From Angiostrongylus vasorum (lineage: Eukaryota > Nematoda > Chromadorea > Rhabditida > Metastrongylidae): DNA of 64,000 bases. How positions within the stretch are numbered: the first letter of the stretch is position 1; every line of letters begins with the position of its first letter. The notes below the pieces were generated by a model. That model did not search any database. It was not told the origin of the DNA and saw only the letters and a list, made by a program, of their open reading frames with translations. The DNA is taken from contig JADANN010000251.1 in the NCBI GenBank assembly GCA_018806985.1, forward strand, positions 444,001 through 508,000, given 5' to 3'. Of this stretch, positions 43,501 to 58,500 are shown one piece after another. The translations under genes were made by a program, and so were the position numbers.

Positions 43501-46500
43501 GAGGAATCGGTAGCGATAGTTGAAATACCACGGGCTACTCAACGTCGTCAGTTAGTTCGTAACCGCCTGTATGACCGTCTATGCGAAACAACAAATTGCG
43601 TAATCTGTCCTTACGGCAGGGACGATGACTGCATGAGTTCAGGTACGATATACCTGATCTCTTGTAATAATTGCGGAGATGAATATATTGGCGAAACGGG
43701 CAGGCCTTTGTGTATCCGTATAAAAGAACACCTAGATGGCAAACGAAAACTAAGACAAAGTACCCCCACTAGGCACGCATAGGATACAAAAGCACAGCGG
43801 GGACGATTTTGAAGTAAAAGTCAATATCCTTGCGCAGGAGACTAAAACACCAGCGCGAAAACTTCTTGAGGCTTTTTGGATAAATGCCAAAAAACCCTAC
43901 AATGAATAGCAGGGATGAATGCCCAGAGGTCATACGCGACCTGACCCCCGTATGTTCGCATCAATTTCTGATGTGGGATGGTGCAGTCATCAACCTTATG
44001 CGACCATAATCAGCTGTTCTAATCTTCCTCATGGGAAGGCACGTAAAAAAAGCGGTGAGTTTTTTTTGAGAAGCTGTTGACCATGTAATTACCATAGAAT
44101 TTTTTCGTCTTTTTTGTAAGTGTCATTGAAGCGTTTGGCCTAGTAAATCGTGTATCAGCACACCCTTCCAGGCTCTGAAGAAGACGATATTGCCGAAACG
44201 TCAGCTACTCGGTCACGGTCCCACTCGACAACCCACACATGGTTGTAAACCACACGATGTGATACTCATCTTCGCATCGAGTTGAATTCAGATTACTGGA
44301 GCAGCTCTGGAAAGAAGAAACCTAACTCGATGCATTTACGAATACCCACATCAGAAAAATGAACGGCTGAAGGCAGTCGACTCGGATCAATCCGGCTCTA
44401 ATGAAAATCACGACGAAAGATGAAGATGATGAAAAGGACGAAGCTCCAGAAGTAAGGTGAATGAAATTTGATAACAACCTCATGTTAGTTCATCAGTGAA
44501 AAAATAGACATTGATTATTGATCCCAAGAATTAGTGAAAGTCGCAGTACAATAGTACATATTAAGTACATTTTGTCCCAGGAACTCTGTTTCAAGAGTTT
44601 TTTCTTGACAAAAAAGCACCTTTAATGCAAACATAATGCTGCTATTTTCTACTGTCTGCTCCATGACTCTGAAAGAACTTTCTGAGAAATTTCGTAGATT
44701 ATTCCACACTCACTTCAGCCACGGCATTTGTTCTCCATCCACAACACTGGCATCTGATTTCGTCATCGGATCACATGCTATGCTCTGAAACTACTTAGAG
44801 ATCTTGCTTTTGTGATAGTTTATTGGCTTAATATTTTACTTATGGTTAATTTACATTTAGTTTCACCAAGGTAGTCAGAGAAGTATCGATAGAATGGAAC
44901 ATGAAGAAAAAATTTGCGATCCATGAAACACAAATGTGGCGAAAGACTTTAATAATTGGACAGAGTTTCTCATCATTAGTGGTATGTAAGCATCAATTCC
45001 AGTATGATATGCTTTTGATCAGAAAATGTTGGCTACACGTGCTTCCCTCCACCTCGTATCCTATTGCTCGCTGGATACAACCGGCTGCCAATTTGGTTTA
45101 GTAGCAAGAAAGAATTGATTACAGTGAAAAGAAACATTAATGAAAGCGGCGTCGGTAATTCTTAATTGTCCTTCTTCACATTTTTTTGACTTTCCAAGGT
45201 TTTAACTAGAGTTTAGGACGATTTGTAACCTAGCACTTACATTCGCTGATTTTTCCACTTGTGTTTCGGCAACAGCAGCAACTGGAATTTCAGTTTGGAT
45301 GTTTTTATTGTTCATACTACGTGTGATGCGCTCAAATTGTTCGGCCTGACGTTGGAACGATAAAAGCGATTAAAATAGGACAACAGAAAAGATAAGAAGA
45401 GGAAAGCTTTGGAAGAAATGGAGAGGCAAAGCTCACTTTCTCTTCAATTTTTTTCCATTTGACTATCAGAAATCAAATCTGGTCCGAAGAGTTTCATCAG
45501 AAAAGGTTGGTCTTCCATTGCTCGTTTCCGGATCTCTTCGTGGTTAAGTGGTAAACCACTTGCTAGGTTGCGTTGGTACTCTTCCTGAAATCATAATGCC
45601 TTTTTTGTAGAACTGTCACAGCTTATTTGATTCCACACAGCGTCTTATTTGTATTAAATCCTTTAGTAATACATTATTGATCTTTTTGGAAGTGAACAAA
45701 CATATGTCCGAACAAGATCACATAAATTTATTGGAACTGATAGAGGACCCAATTCGAAAAGATAAATTCCGAATGATTTTCGGACTGGACAAAAGACTTG
45801 TTCTTAACAGATTTTTGCACTTTTTCTCTACTAAAAACGTTGAGCTTACTTGCTAAAACATGGAAAAAAATAAAGATGGATTGGAGTAATGGCCCAGACT
45901 TTCTACGCTACGAAAACTGTTTGACAATGTTTTTTGGAGGATGAAAACACTAGCATAAAGATCGAGACGAGGAAATATACGGTGATAAAGTTGATAAAGT
46001 AGGTTTATATACTTATTCAAACAACTAACCCTGCATTCGTATCATGAAGTTGTACAACCATTCTTCGAATTTAATTTGTATTACGGCAAGCAACATTGAG
46101 ACAATGGATAGGCCGATGATAACCAACCAGAACATCAAGATCAGCATGTGAGGATGATCTGGGACGACATCACCTATGAAAAAATCAAATCGATTTTACA
46201 GATAATATTAAGTTGGTAACTTAAGTGAATGGAAATCTAGTTCGAATCACATTCAGTTACACTGATTATCCTGTGTTCTGGGTTGCAATAAGGCAAGCGC
46301 CTTCCTGTAAACTATTGCTATGCTTCTTAATCGCAAAAATATGGACGGGTCTACTGTAGCCCAAGAAATAACGTATTAAGAAAAGGCAATTCTCATATGA
46401 TTATTGACTGAAGTACTGACTAAATGAAAACATACCTAGACCAATGGTGGATAAGGAGATGAAGAAAAAATAAAGACTGGTGAAAAATGTCCATCTTTTT

Positions 46501-49500
46501 CTCCCAAATCAAGAAAAGACCTGCACATGCGCAAATCCAACTTATGCAGATTAGCAATGCTAGCCAGATTGGAATGGTCCTAAACGACGCTATTCCTAAT
46601 TCTTTACAACCAATTATCTATTTACTCTAAAGACTTGTTTTATTGCTTGTATATTTAAAAAATCCTCCCAACGGTTTACCGCCTCATCGTGCCTGGAAGG
46701 TGTTCCTGGGTGTCGGACTGCGATGTACAGCGGGGGGATTCGTCCTCTTGGAAGTGTCTCCCAAGCTGAGGAGTCCAGCGTTTCCATCAGGAAGCCTAGC
46801 TAAGAGTAAACCAATACCAGGATCCACCACCGTCCTGGTGTCAAATTCGCATGGTGGCAAATTTCCCTCTGATCCACGAGGGCTGCGACTGGCTATCGTG
46901 GTGACGACTGGGGCAGACTTTGGCCAGGCTGTGCTCGGGGTTCCAGGGAACCATAGTGGCTTAACCAGCAAATCATCGAAAAATGGTGATTATGCTGGGG
47001 CCCGCAGAAGTAGTGAGAACGGGCCGTGTATCAAGTATCAAGTATATTTAAAAATCCACTGATCTCCCTCACATAAGGGATCTCGAGTCGGTTAGTAGCG
47101 ATGCTACGTGGCGCGTCGCCAAGTGGTGGATAAGGAGTTAATCGCGGACCAAAGCGACCTTTTGTTCTCCGAGACGCAGATGGATCAAGGGGATGGACTG
47201 CTTGTTTCTGCTGCGCAGATTTTGCACATACTTTCTGTATTAACGAGACGTATTCAAGCATGGGTGCGTAAGTGCATTCTCGTCTATGCGGATTGCACTC
47301 TATGAGTCAATTGGCCAAAAACCTGCAATCAAGTGATAGGGAAGGACATGGGAGACAGTTAGTGGTTGCCTCTTACAAATAAGCTCTCCGTCTACTCTGC
47401 GGGAGATTGGCAGGCTACTAGTGAGCATACCCAGCCTCCTCGTTCAAAGCTTAGTAAGCTATACATGGGTATCAAAAATCTAAACACAGTAGAAAAAGAA
47501 CGGGCCTCATTCTTCTAACCCTGAAAAAGCCCCCCGATTCGGCAGCGTTGGGTAGGACGAGTACGGAAAGGCTGTTAAAATCTCAGGGCCATTCTATCCT
47601 GCCTAAATCGAAAAGGACAAAGGTGAAGATCCGCACCTAAAATGCACGGACCTTTGCATTTGAGTCCTCAATACAATACTCGATCATGCAAGCAAGTAGG
47701 ATAAGGAACGATGATGCGAAGCTTTGACCTAAGAGCATCGAGGATGTAGTGAAGCGAACAAAGAACACCCGACTCCGTGCCCACCTTTTCGACTCAACGC
47801 TACTTCCTGCCCTAACGTATGCGTCAGAAACTTGGTCGCTGCATAAGCAGGATGAAAGGTCACTTAGCGTTATTGAACACGCAGTCGAAAGGGCGATGCT
47901 AGGAGTATCCCGCTTCACACAAGTAAGAGATGGGATCCGAAGCTCCGACCTGCGTCAACGATCAAAAAATCAAGGTGCCGTTCTGTACGCCAAACATTCG
48001 AAGATAAGGTGGGCAGACACGTAATCTGTATGAATGACAACCGATGGACAAGGGCCGTTAGTGACTGGATTCTTCGGGATGTCAAACGTACTGCAGGGAA
48101 GACCATCGACCCGATGGTCAGAGTTCTTCACAAAAAGCCTAGAGGAAAGGTATGATGCTCAATGAGTCCCTAGAGCGAGCAGAATCCACTGGGCTACTTT
48201 TGCACGCGTCAGGGGAAAAATGGAAACTTACTGGCGCTCGCTCGACTCACTCGACGATCAAGGAGACTACAGGTGATAGAGATGGTGTTAAAGAAATTCG
48301 ATTTTCTTGAGAAGGGAGCGTACTGGTAGTGAAGACGACCATCATGGACATGGTGCTGATTCGGTCCCATCCCAGGTCCACCAACCCTGACATTTCTCCG
48401 AGGTCGGAAAATCAGCTCCGGACTTATTCGTGGGAAAGCATTCTATGTAATCCACTGCAAGCGATCCTGCCCAGCCATCTCAGGACTCTAGGGAGAATCG
48501 ACTCGACCAGCATTCTACGAAATTCAAAATGAAATTAAGACCCTTGAGAAACAGCCGGAACCATATGTAAAAGTTGAAGGGTCTTAGTGGATGATGGATC
48601 GAAAGAAACGAAACAAGTGTGAGAAGTGCTGGAATGTGTGCAGTAGAAGTGAAGAAGGGTCGTATAAAAAATAAAAAAAACCTGAAAATCCACCTCTACG
48701 CCCTACTTAAGCACCAAGAGGATCTGGTTAAATGTATGTGAATAAAGTATTTAGAAACAGACAGAACCTCTTCAGACTTTGTTACTTCGTTTGAAATATT
48801 TTCTCACAAGAATTTTGCACGTGATACTTGAATGGATCGATTCCATGAAGAGATGTGTTGGACCCATCGCAATTTCCATAAAGGACAAAGGATAATGTGT
48901 TCAACATAGATTTCATCCCATGTGAGTTGGCCATGGGTTCAACTCTATTAGGAGAAGCTCGTTAAGGCCATTGAGTGCATATTCGTCTATAAAATGACTT
49001 ACGCACGCCTAACGATGTCATAAGCTCGTTTTTTCACTTACTCCAGCAATACTAATCTGGTAATCCCGCAAAGGGAAAGGGCTTGATTTGCTAGATGTCC
49101 ACAACTGAACCCTTCACTGCGTGTGTAGTATTCGGTCCTTTTTACTACTGCGCAGCAAATAATGTCATAATATTTTTCTGGAATTCCGAGACAGCTAGCT
49201 TTTTAGGTTCGCTATGTGAAGTTGGAAGTAAATAGGCGAGGCAAGCCGAAGGATATTCGAGGGGTTATTTTTTAGAAAACTGCTGCAGTAAAGTAGCCAT
49301 TTGTGTTGTTGAGCTGTTGAATATGACAAATGGATAAAGGATAAAGGTTTCAGCGTTGATCAGTTTCTGAAGGATGTGCCACACATTCGGCTCCATCAAG
49401 CATCGTTAGAAGTGATTGAGTGCATATCTTGTCTATACATGGACTCGCGGTGCCCTACCGATGTGTCGAGTCAGGACTATTCTCCCAGATAAGTCTGTTG

Positions 49501-52500
49501 TCAGTCTGCAGAACCCGGGCAGATGGATGCCTTGCGGGACCTGTAACGCGGGATCGAACTCATCTGTATTGCAGAGCCCCCTCCTACCGTAGCCTGGCGC
49601 TGAGTACGATGAACATGATATTCATGCGGAACGATAACGTTCACATGCACATTTCCCACTTGAAAAACTTGCCTTGATTCATCTATCAGCTTATTCTCGA
49701 ACGATTCCGATCTCGCCGGTGAACCCACTACTTTTCCTTCCTCCAGCGCGTATAATGACACTCTAAAAATAATCCTGAGAACTTTACAGTCTTCCCTATT
49801 GCGGAAATTTTAAGAACTTCTAAGGGTTTTTAAAGTGATTAATAGCTTCCTTTTAAAAACCTAAACCTAAGGGTTTAGGGTTTTTAAAAGGAAGCTATTA
49901 ATCATTTTAAAAAACTCGAATAACTTTAAGAAACTTTGTGTATAATCGATAAAAAAAGGCAGTGTAGTCAAAGCAGAAAAAAGACTGTGAAAAATATTGG
50001 AAAGAAGGTTTTTAAAAAACATTATAGGAACGGGCGAATTTTACAAATATATAGCATATATTTGATTCCAAGTAATGTAGACCCCGAACAAGTAACTCAT
50101 ATTAATAAAAAATGAATGGATCAAACAGGACTAACTCTGCGTTAACTCTGGTTGAAATGCGTTTTTTGGTTTGTTTATGTGCTTCCTTGATTTTTTCCCG
50201 ATGTTTCAACCACGCCCGAGCAATATTGTGCTCCAGGAACTGGCCGAACCTCGATAAAATCGCCAAAACTAGTGGAATTCCTAAAAGAAATTAATCAATA
50301 ATCGAAAGTAAGTCGATAATTATCGAAACACTGTAGAAGCGCTTAAACGACAATAACATGAAGAAAATATACTACGCAAATGTGGATGGATGACATTATG
50401 AAAGGGTTACATTCTTAGTAAACTAGTTGCACTTAAAGAGACAAGAACAAACAGGTTTCTATCCATATTTAATTTCAACCTTATGTTTGAGTTTGGCTGA
50501 AAAGACTTCTAAACGTGAGAAATCAGCGTATTCCTTCCCAATTTTTTTCGAAGCAAGACCTGCTTTCAACGCTCCTCAGCAGAAAGCGATATTGTTTAAG
50601 TCATGTGGATATTTTGAAAAGCTGCTTTTGCCTCAAACTTTCTTTTTAACGGGCGTAGTTTAGCACACTACAGCAGGCTGGCGAATTTCGATATCGTGTG
50701 GAAACCTAATTTAGGCTAAGTCATTGGCAAAACAAGAATTTACATACGTCTGCACGTGTTTGTTTACCCTTTCGTTTTTCTTGTTATTCTTTCCCGCACT
50801 TTTTTTATTAGACTCTTTCATTTTCCTCTGCGAGCTCAGCTGAGATTGCCTAGAGTTCAAGCTCATACGAAACACAACAACTGTTCTTTTGATATGGCAG
50901 CAAAAGTGTTAAATTATCGGAGAAGTGTTCAGTGCCAGTGTGAAGTTTATCAACACAAATGCAAAGAACATTTCTGTGTTAAGCTTTTTTTCCTCATGAA
51001 GAATCGAAATTTTATTACGACACACTAATAATCGTTCATAAAAATGTTTTCTTGTATTAGTGATTATTGCAGTTATTGCTGTCGAAACAGTAACAGCAAC
51101 ATGAGTGCCAGCAGCAGCAAAAAACAACAACAGCAACAGCAACAACATTCGTGGCAATAGTGACGTCAACAGCCACAATAACAACATTAACAGCAACAAC
51201 AACGAAAACTTTAACAACAACAGAAATTTTGATTTTGATACCTCAAGGGTTCACTACTGTCATTTGTAGTGCGAGCTGAAGAATATTTAGGTTTCGTTTC
51301 AGTTCGTTGTTGTTCTCTTCTATACGGATAGCATGTCTCATGTGTGATGAAACTGGAAATTTCCATGACGGAAAATCTGTACGGAATGTGTGAACTGCGT
51401 AGTTGAGCTTGACGTTTTGTGAAGCAGTGGCGATTCTATTTCAGTAGATAGATGTCTACTATAATGTACTATAGGCGATGTGTAAAAATCTTGGCATTGT
51501 TGAGGGCTAGACGAAAATCCCAGCAGCGCAGTAGAACACCGAGAGCGCCACCAAGTTAAACACGTGATCGTGGAATTTTGGACTCGTTAGCCGGTAACAT
51601 CTCTTCGATGTCCGAAGACCCTCAATGCTGTTCTCCTTCCTCATAGTTCACACATCGCATTATATAAAAGTATAAGAGGAACTTCATGGTGTACATATAT
51701 CCACAATCCCAAATTCCTGATAAAAAAAGATAAAGCATTCGGCGTTGTTCAATGCCTGATGGACGTGTCACACATTCGACCACGCGAAGAATCGCAAACG
51801 TTACTGAATGCATATCTAGATTATTGGAAAACTTGAGATGTCTTACAGATGTATCAAGACAGTTTCAATACCTTCCCAGTGAAGTCGTAGCAATTTTCCG
51901 ATCACGTTGGAAGCCTTTGTGAGTCCGGCACATTGAAGCAGAAACGGATACAATGTGTAATGCTAGGTACCCCTAACTGTTGAATTGTTATTAGGCACAG
52001 ATTCCTGTTAACACTCTAGTATATTCTGTCTAAAATTCTGTACCTAGTATACCATTCCACCAAGCAAAAAAACTCTCTGCAATGTAGCTAGGAACGCTCC
52101 AGCCCGGTTGCCTCAAGACCCCAGGGAAAATTGCTCGACCAGCATCCTACAACATTCAATATGAAATGAAAAATCCGCAAACAGCAACGAAAACCACACG
52201 TAAAAAGTTGGGAGATCCTCGTCGACGAAGGAACGAATCGAATGTGGGAAGTGCTAGGATCCACACAGTAGACGTGAAGACGGATCATATAAAATAAAAA
52301 AAATACCATTCCGCACTTTTCGATGCAGATTCACTGCTGAACGGATCTGGGGCTTCTTCTGATACTCTGCAACCAGCTTATGTTAATAGCTGTCTGACTG
52401 CTGATATAAAGCAGATGTTCGTCAGCCAACGCAATTTCATAAAAAGGTGGCAAAACAATTTAACATCACATATATCACCTGTCTACCCTTGATCGTTGAC

Positions 52501-55500
52501 TGACTCCAGTGGAGACTAGTTATTCCTCAATCTCTTCCCGTCGCGTGCAGCAGTAGCATCAGTGGGTTCTGCTGGCTTTAGGGACTCTTCAAGCGTAATA
52601 TCGGTGTTCTAGTGTTTTCGTGAACAACTCTGACTATCGGGTCAGTGGATTTCTTGCGGTATGTTTGACATCCCGAATAATCCGGTCGCTGACGGCGCTT
52701 GGTTATTGGTTGTCGTTAACACTTTTTACGTGTCTGGTCTGCCTTATCTTCCACTGTTTGGCGTGCAGAACGGCACCTTTGATCTTTGAACGTTGAGGGT
52801 GCTCAGAGATTCGGATCCCTTTCCTTACTTGTGTGAAAGAGGATACTCCTAGCAACGTCCTTTCGACTGCGCGTTCAATAATGCTGAGTGATCTTTCATC
52901 CTACTTATGCAGCGACCAGGTTTCTGATGCATACATTAAGGAAGGAAGAATCGTGGGTTCGAAAAGGAAAGCATGGAGTCCAGTGTCCTTCGTTCTCTTC
53001 ACTATATCTCCACTGTTCTTGAAAGCTCCCCAAGGGGCTTGCTTCATCGTGTTCAACTCTGGAGTTAAGTGGTTCAATATGTTGATTTACCTGCTTGAAT
53101 ACACGTAACTGGAGCATCTGGAGAGAGTCGAGCGTGAATGGGGCATACGAAACCAATCCATTCCTCATGATTATCGTCTTTATAAGGTTTAGCCCTACAA
53201 ATCCCCCTCGTATGAGGGATCTCGAGCCGGTTAGTCGCGAGGCTACGTGGCACGTCCTCAGGTGGAGGATAGGGGGTTAATCGCGGACAAAGGCGACCGT
53301 ATGTTTCCCTGAGACGCAGGTGGATCCAGGAGATGGACTTGTTTCTGATACGCCGATTTGGCACATACATTCTGTATTGACGAGGCATATTCACGGACGT
53401 GTGTGTGGGTGCGTTCTAGGTTATGTGGATTGAAATCTACGAGTAAAAATCGGCCAAAAATATGGGAGGCGGTTAAGAGTCGCCTCCAACAAACGAAAGT
53501 ATATCGAACCCCACTTTCAGTGCCCAGCACGCTATAAGTGGGTATCAAAAAAGCTGAAAATAGCAAAAGAAATGGTCCTCATTCCTCTGACCCCGAAAGA
53601 GCCCCCCAGTTTCGCAGCGTTGGGTTGGAAGAGTGCGGACAGGCTGCTAAAAACTCAGGGCTAATGGAAGCTGCCTGGGCTGCAAAGAACTAAGGTGACG
53701 ATCTGTACCTACAACGCACGTGCACTTGCCTTCGAGTCCTCGATAGAAGACTTGCTCATGCAAGCAAGAAGGATCGGGTGCGACGTCATCGGCCTGGTCG
53801 AGAGGAGACGACGCTACCTAATCAATGCCGTCTATGACGTCGGAGAATAACTGTTCCTTGGATCATGCGATAGTAGAGAAGTCAGCGGCGTTGGCGTTCT
53901 CGTCAACACGAGTTTGTCCATGAACATTGATTCATTCGAACAATTAACAACCCGCATCGGATGTTTACGATTGAACAGATGTGGATCAATACCGGCTTTG
54001 ACAATCTTCGTCGTTTATGCGCCGACATCAAACTATGACGAAGAAGAACTCGAAGCGTTCTGTATGGAGTTTGAGAAGTTCTACAAAGAAGACCATACAT
54101 TCTTCAAGGTCATCATTGAAGATTTCAACGCCAAGATTGGATCAAGAAGAACGTCTGAAGAACGTCATATTTGTTTGAGTTTATCACGACGACCAAGGCC
54201 ATCCATGATAACTCGCAATTCCAGAAACCCAACCTTCAGTGCTGGACGTGGAAGTCTTCCAATGAAGACTACAACAACGAAATAGACCACATCATAGCAA
54301 ATCGAAGATTTTGTTCTTTCTTTTGAATCTTTTTGAATCGAATTTTTTGTTCACAAATACTACTCAGATCTTTTCGATAGCCACTTCCCCCCCTACCGTC
54401 ATATGAAATAAAGGAGGATGGATTTGTTTTACCACCGGTTCCCCCCTTCCGAAATCCGACATGCCATTTCGTCGGTGGAAAATCGAACAGCACCAGGTGC
54501 GGACAGGATAGGACCGGAATACCTGAAGAACCTTCCGCTCGCCAGTTCTCGCAAACACGTTGGCTGGGGTCTTCACACGTTGCCTCTCTGAATGCGAAGT
54601 CTCCACCCATTGGAAAACCCATATTTATTGCAAGGGCCTCCGACCACTGCGCCACACGCGCCCCTTACACGTTAGCACCCGGAAAGGATAACAACGGTTT
54701 TGATCCCCGCTGCAGACATCTGCGATCCGGTGTTTTGCAAATATTTCAGTATCATTATGGTTATATTTTACATCATACACCGCCGTTATCGAACGCGCAG
54801 TCGAAAGGACGATGCTAGGAGTACCCCCGTTTCACACAAGTAAGGGATGGGATCAGAAGCTCCGAGCTGCGTCAACGATCAAAAAATCAAAGATGCCGTT
54901 CTGTATGCCAAACAGTCGAAGATAAGATGGGCCGGACACGTAATGCGTATGAAGGACAACTGATGGACAAGAGCCATTAGTGACTGGACTCCTCGGGATG
55001 TCAAACGCACTGCAAAAAGACCACAGACCCAGTGATCATAGTTCTTCACGAAAAGCCTTGAAGAAAGATATGATGCTCGACGAGTCCCTAGAGCGAGTAG
55101 AACCTACTGAGCTACTCTTGTACGCGGCAGGGAAAAATGGAAGATTTGCTGGCGCCCACTCGAGTCACTCGATGGTCAACAGGGCAGGCTATACAGGTGA
55201 TGAGATTTAGTCGAAGAGTAATCGTCTACAGGCTTGTCAAAGTCGGCAAGTGTTCGTTTTACATGCCTAATGTTTGATGTTAGGAAAACGATGTTATAAG
55301 CAAAGCGAACATGGTGTAATTTCCGATCATCCATTTTTACTCCTATATTGTCCCATTCCACTGTTCGCATAAAGTTCTCGAGGGTAGCAGGAAACAATCT
55401 TGGCGAGATGGTATCGCCTTGGCCAACTCCCTTTTTTTTGACGTCGATCTTAATATCGTTGTAGAATGGTGATTACTTGGTTGTAAATTTCTTATACAGC

Positions 55501-58500
55501 TTGAGAAAAATCTTTATATACTGTATAGTTACTTAGTTATCCAGGGATTCCATGACTGCTTCTAGTTCGATTGAGTCAAAAGCTTTCCTCAAGAAGATGA
55601 AATTGAGGCAGAGTAGTCTCTTCCACTGTTGTGATTCTTCAATGAGTCGTGTTCTCGTATGCTTGTGATCCATCGTACTAAATCCCTTTTTGAAAACCTT
55701 CTTGCCCACGTGGCTTCTTTTGTCCAGCATTCTGTTAATCCTGTTTAGGATGACTCGAGTAAAAAGTTTGTAGACGGCAGACAAGAAGCAGATTGGCCGA
55801 TAGTTGGCGATATCGTGGAGGTCACGCTTTCTGATCAATAGCACGGTCCTACTGCTCTTCTATTGAGTAGGGCCCTCACATTCAGAAAGTTAGTGTGTGA
55901 AGAGTCGATTCAGTGTGTTGATGAGTAATGGCGGAAGGTTGTTTAGGTGTTCAGGTCTTATTCTCTGTGGCCCAGATGCTTTAATTCTTCCATCTGAGCG
56001 TCGATATGACTTCATCATGGTTTTGAAATTGGGGAAGCTTCATTGAGGTTTGCGAATGCTTTTCCCAGCATCGCAGCTTCAACTATTGCTACTGCTGTTC
56101 TCTCTTTGGGATCTTCTTTTATCACCAGTCTGCATTGTTTTGGAAGTTCGGACGTGAGTTGGCGGTTGCGTGTAGCTTGCGCGATTCCGCACTGGTTTAT
56201 TGGCTAGGTTATTTCTGGAAACAGATTTCTGTTGGTGGCTTTTGAACCCTCAGCTTTCATACCGCTGAATTGGTGTTGAGTGAGCTGATCGTATTCCTTG
56301 TCGATGTTATCGAGAACGGCATCATCACAATAGCCGACTAATGAACAGAATAAATCCCAGTTTATGGTGGTTTTAGGACTTGGTTTTTTGAACTTAGCTG
56401 CTTTTCCTCCTCTGCGCGAGAAATAAGATCTTGCGGGAAGAAAGCGACGATCTGATCTCGTGTTGAGTTTTTGGTACGACAGCGACATCAATTAGACAAA
56501 ACCTTCGATTTACTATGATGTGGGCTATTTCGTTGTTGTAGTCTTCACTGAAAGACTCCCACGTCCAGCGCTGAAGGTTGGGTTTCTGGAATTGCGAGTT
56601 ACCATGAATAGTCTTGGTTGTCATGATAAATTCAGACACCCGCTCATCCTGCTCGTTACATTCTCATCCGTGGTTCCCAGTGTGAGGTTTTTTCAGACGC
56701 TCTTCCGGATCCAATCTTAGCTTTAACATCTCCAACGATGACCTTGAGGAATGCACGGTCTTCTCTGTAGGACTTCTCCAAGTCCATATAGAACGCATCT
56801 ACCTCTTCATCGTCATAGTTTGATGTCGGCACGTAATCGACGAAGATTGTCAAAGCCGGTATTGGTCCACATCTGTTCAATCGTAAACGACCGATTCGGG
56901 TTATTAGTTGCTCGAATGAATCGATGTTCATATTCAAACTCATGTTGACGAAAACTCCAAAGCCACCGACACTCTTCTACTGTCGCATGTTCCAAAGAAC
57001 CATTCTCCCTGTAGTGTCATAGACGGCGTTGAACGGGTGGCGTCTTCCCATCTCGGCCATTTCGGTGATGTCGGGCCTTGCCTTTTCTGCTTGCATGATC
57101 AAATGTGTTTGTTTATTGTAGGCACAGATCATGATCACTTTAGCCCTTTGCGATCTAGGCAGCCTAGAATGGCTTTAAGATTTTAGCAGCCGCTGCCGGA
57201 TAGGTGGCTCCTTCGAGGTTGCGGGAACGACGCCCGTTTATTTTCCTGTGGTTAGCTTTTTCAAACCTCATGTATAACTTGCTGGGCTCTGAGCGTTGGA
57301 GCTGGGTATACTCACGAGTAGCCTGCCAATTTCTAGCGGATTGGACGGAGAGCTTATGTGTTACAAGCCATTCCTAACTGCTTCCCATATACTTCCCTAT
57401 CACTTGATTGCAGGCTTTTAGCCGAACTGACTCGTAGAATACAATTCGACATAGGAGAATACACCCATGCACGTGTGCATGAATACGTTCTTGTAAATAC
57501 GAAAGGTATGTGCCAAATCGGGGCAGCAGAAACAGACGGTCCATCACCTTGATTCATCTGCATCTCACAGAAGCAATGGTCGCTTTCGTCCGCGATCAGC
57601 CTCTAATACTCCACTTGGGGATGCGCCATATTGCTTTGCGACTAAACGGCGTGAGATCCTTCTATGAAGGAGATCCGTGGGAATTTAGTGTACGCTACAT
57701 AAACATTGAAGCGCAAAACGTGTCGAAGTGCAAAAAGCATGCGGAACTGACAAATTGTTGAGTCCCTATATTCATCTTCACTCCTAAAATTGTAGAGTTG
57801 ATTGGATGCCTATTTGGCGTGTTTGACTAGAGGAGACTTATCAAAGCATTATCTGAATATTTTTATTCTTCTATGTAGGTCTAATACTAGTCTACCAGCT
57901 CTGGAAGGATGGGGTTTTGATTGGCCTGCAGGGAAGGATTCGATCCGACGGCCAAATGCATATCAGGGAACTTCTAATTACTGCACTATACGTGCTGTAA
58001 AAATAACGGAAAACAACTGTTTGATCGCGATTCCTTCTACGTTCACTTTTCGTTTTTTGAAAGCTGTTAAAAGAAGCACTCAAAGCCTTTGAAGGAATTT
58101 TAGATGTTCTAATTAAAAAATTCCAAGAGAAAATTGACCGAACATTTCCGTCGCTTAAAAAGCTTTATAAAGCTTTTGTGTGACGTGCTTATGTTTAAGT
58201 GTAAAAAAAAGCACTAAAAAAGTCTCGAAACTCCTATGAATACGAAGCAGTAATCACAATCCTAGGTATATTGCGAAATATAACTTCAGTGATATTTGTG
58301 AGATATTTGCAAAACTCCGGACCGCATGTGTCTGCGGTGGGGAACGAACGTGCTGTTGTCCTTTGCAGGGAGTAACGCGTCCACCACCACACCATGCGGC
58401 TTCTTCGTTTCGCATGTCTCTCAGCTAGTTCTATCGATCTCTGCCATCAGCAATCACTCAGCGGGATTAATCTGGGGAGCCCAAATCAGCAATGGATCCA

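Larger units (their letters stand above)
52476..57700 (-). mobile_element. RTE-type LINE split by a younger RTE insertion
   Basis: The 5' part runs 57700-55209: endonuclease [40 protein letters not shown], then [67 protein letters not shown]. The 3' part continues at 53188-52476 with [20 protein letters not shown] and the tail near 52480. The two parts would be continuous if 53189-55208 were removed. Decayed by stops, with a local deletion near 55990. Located in the 8.5-kb K2P intron 4. Confidence 0.75.

Noticed and set aside
50909..51220. Leucine-rich minus-strand open frame
   Set aside because: Translation of the CAA/CAG tract; no splice or domain support.
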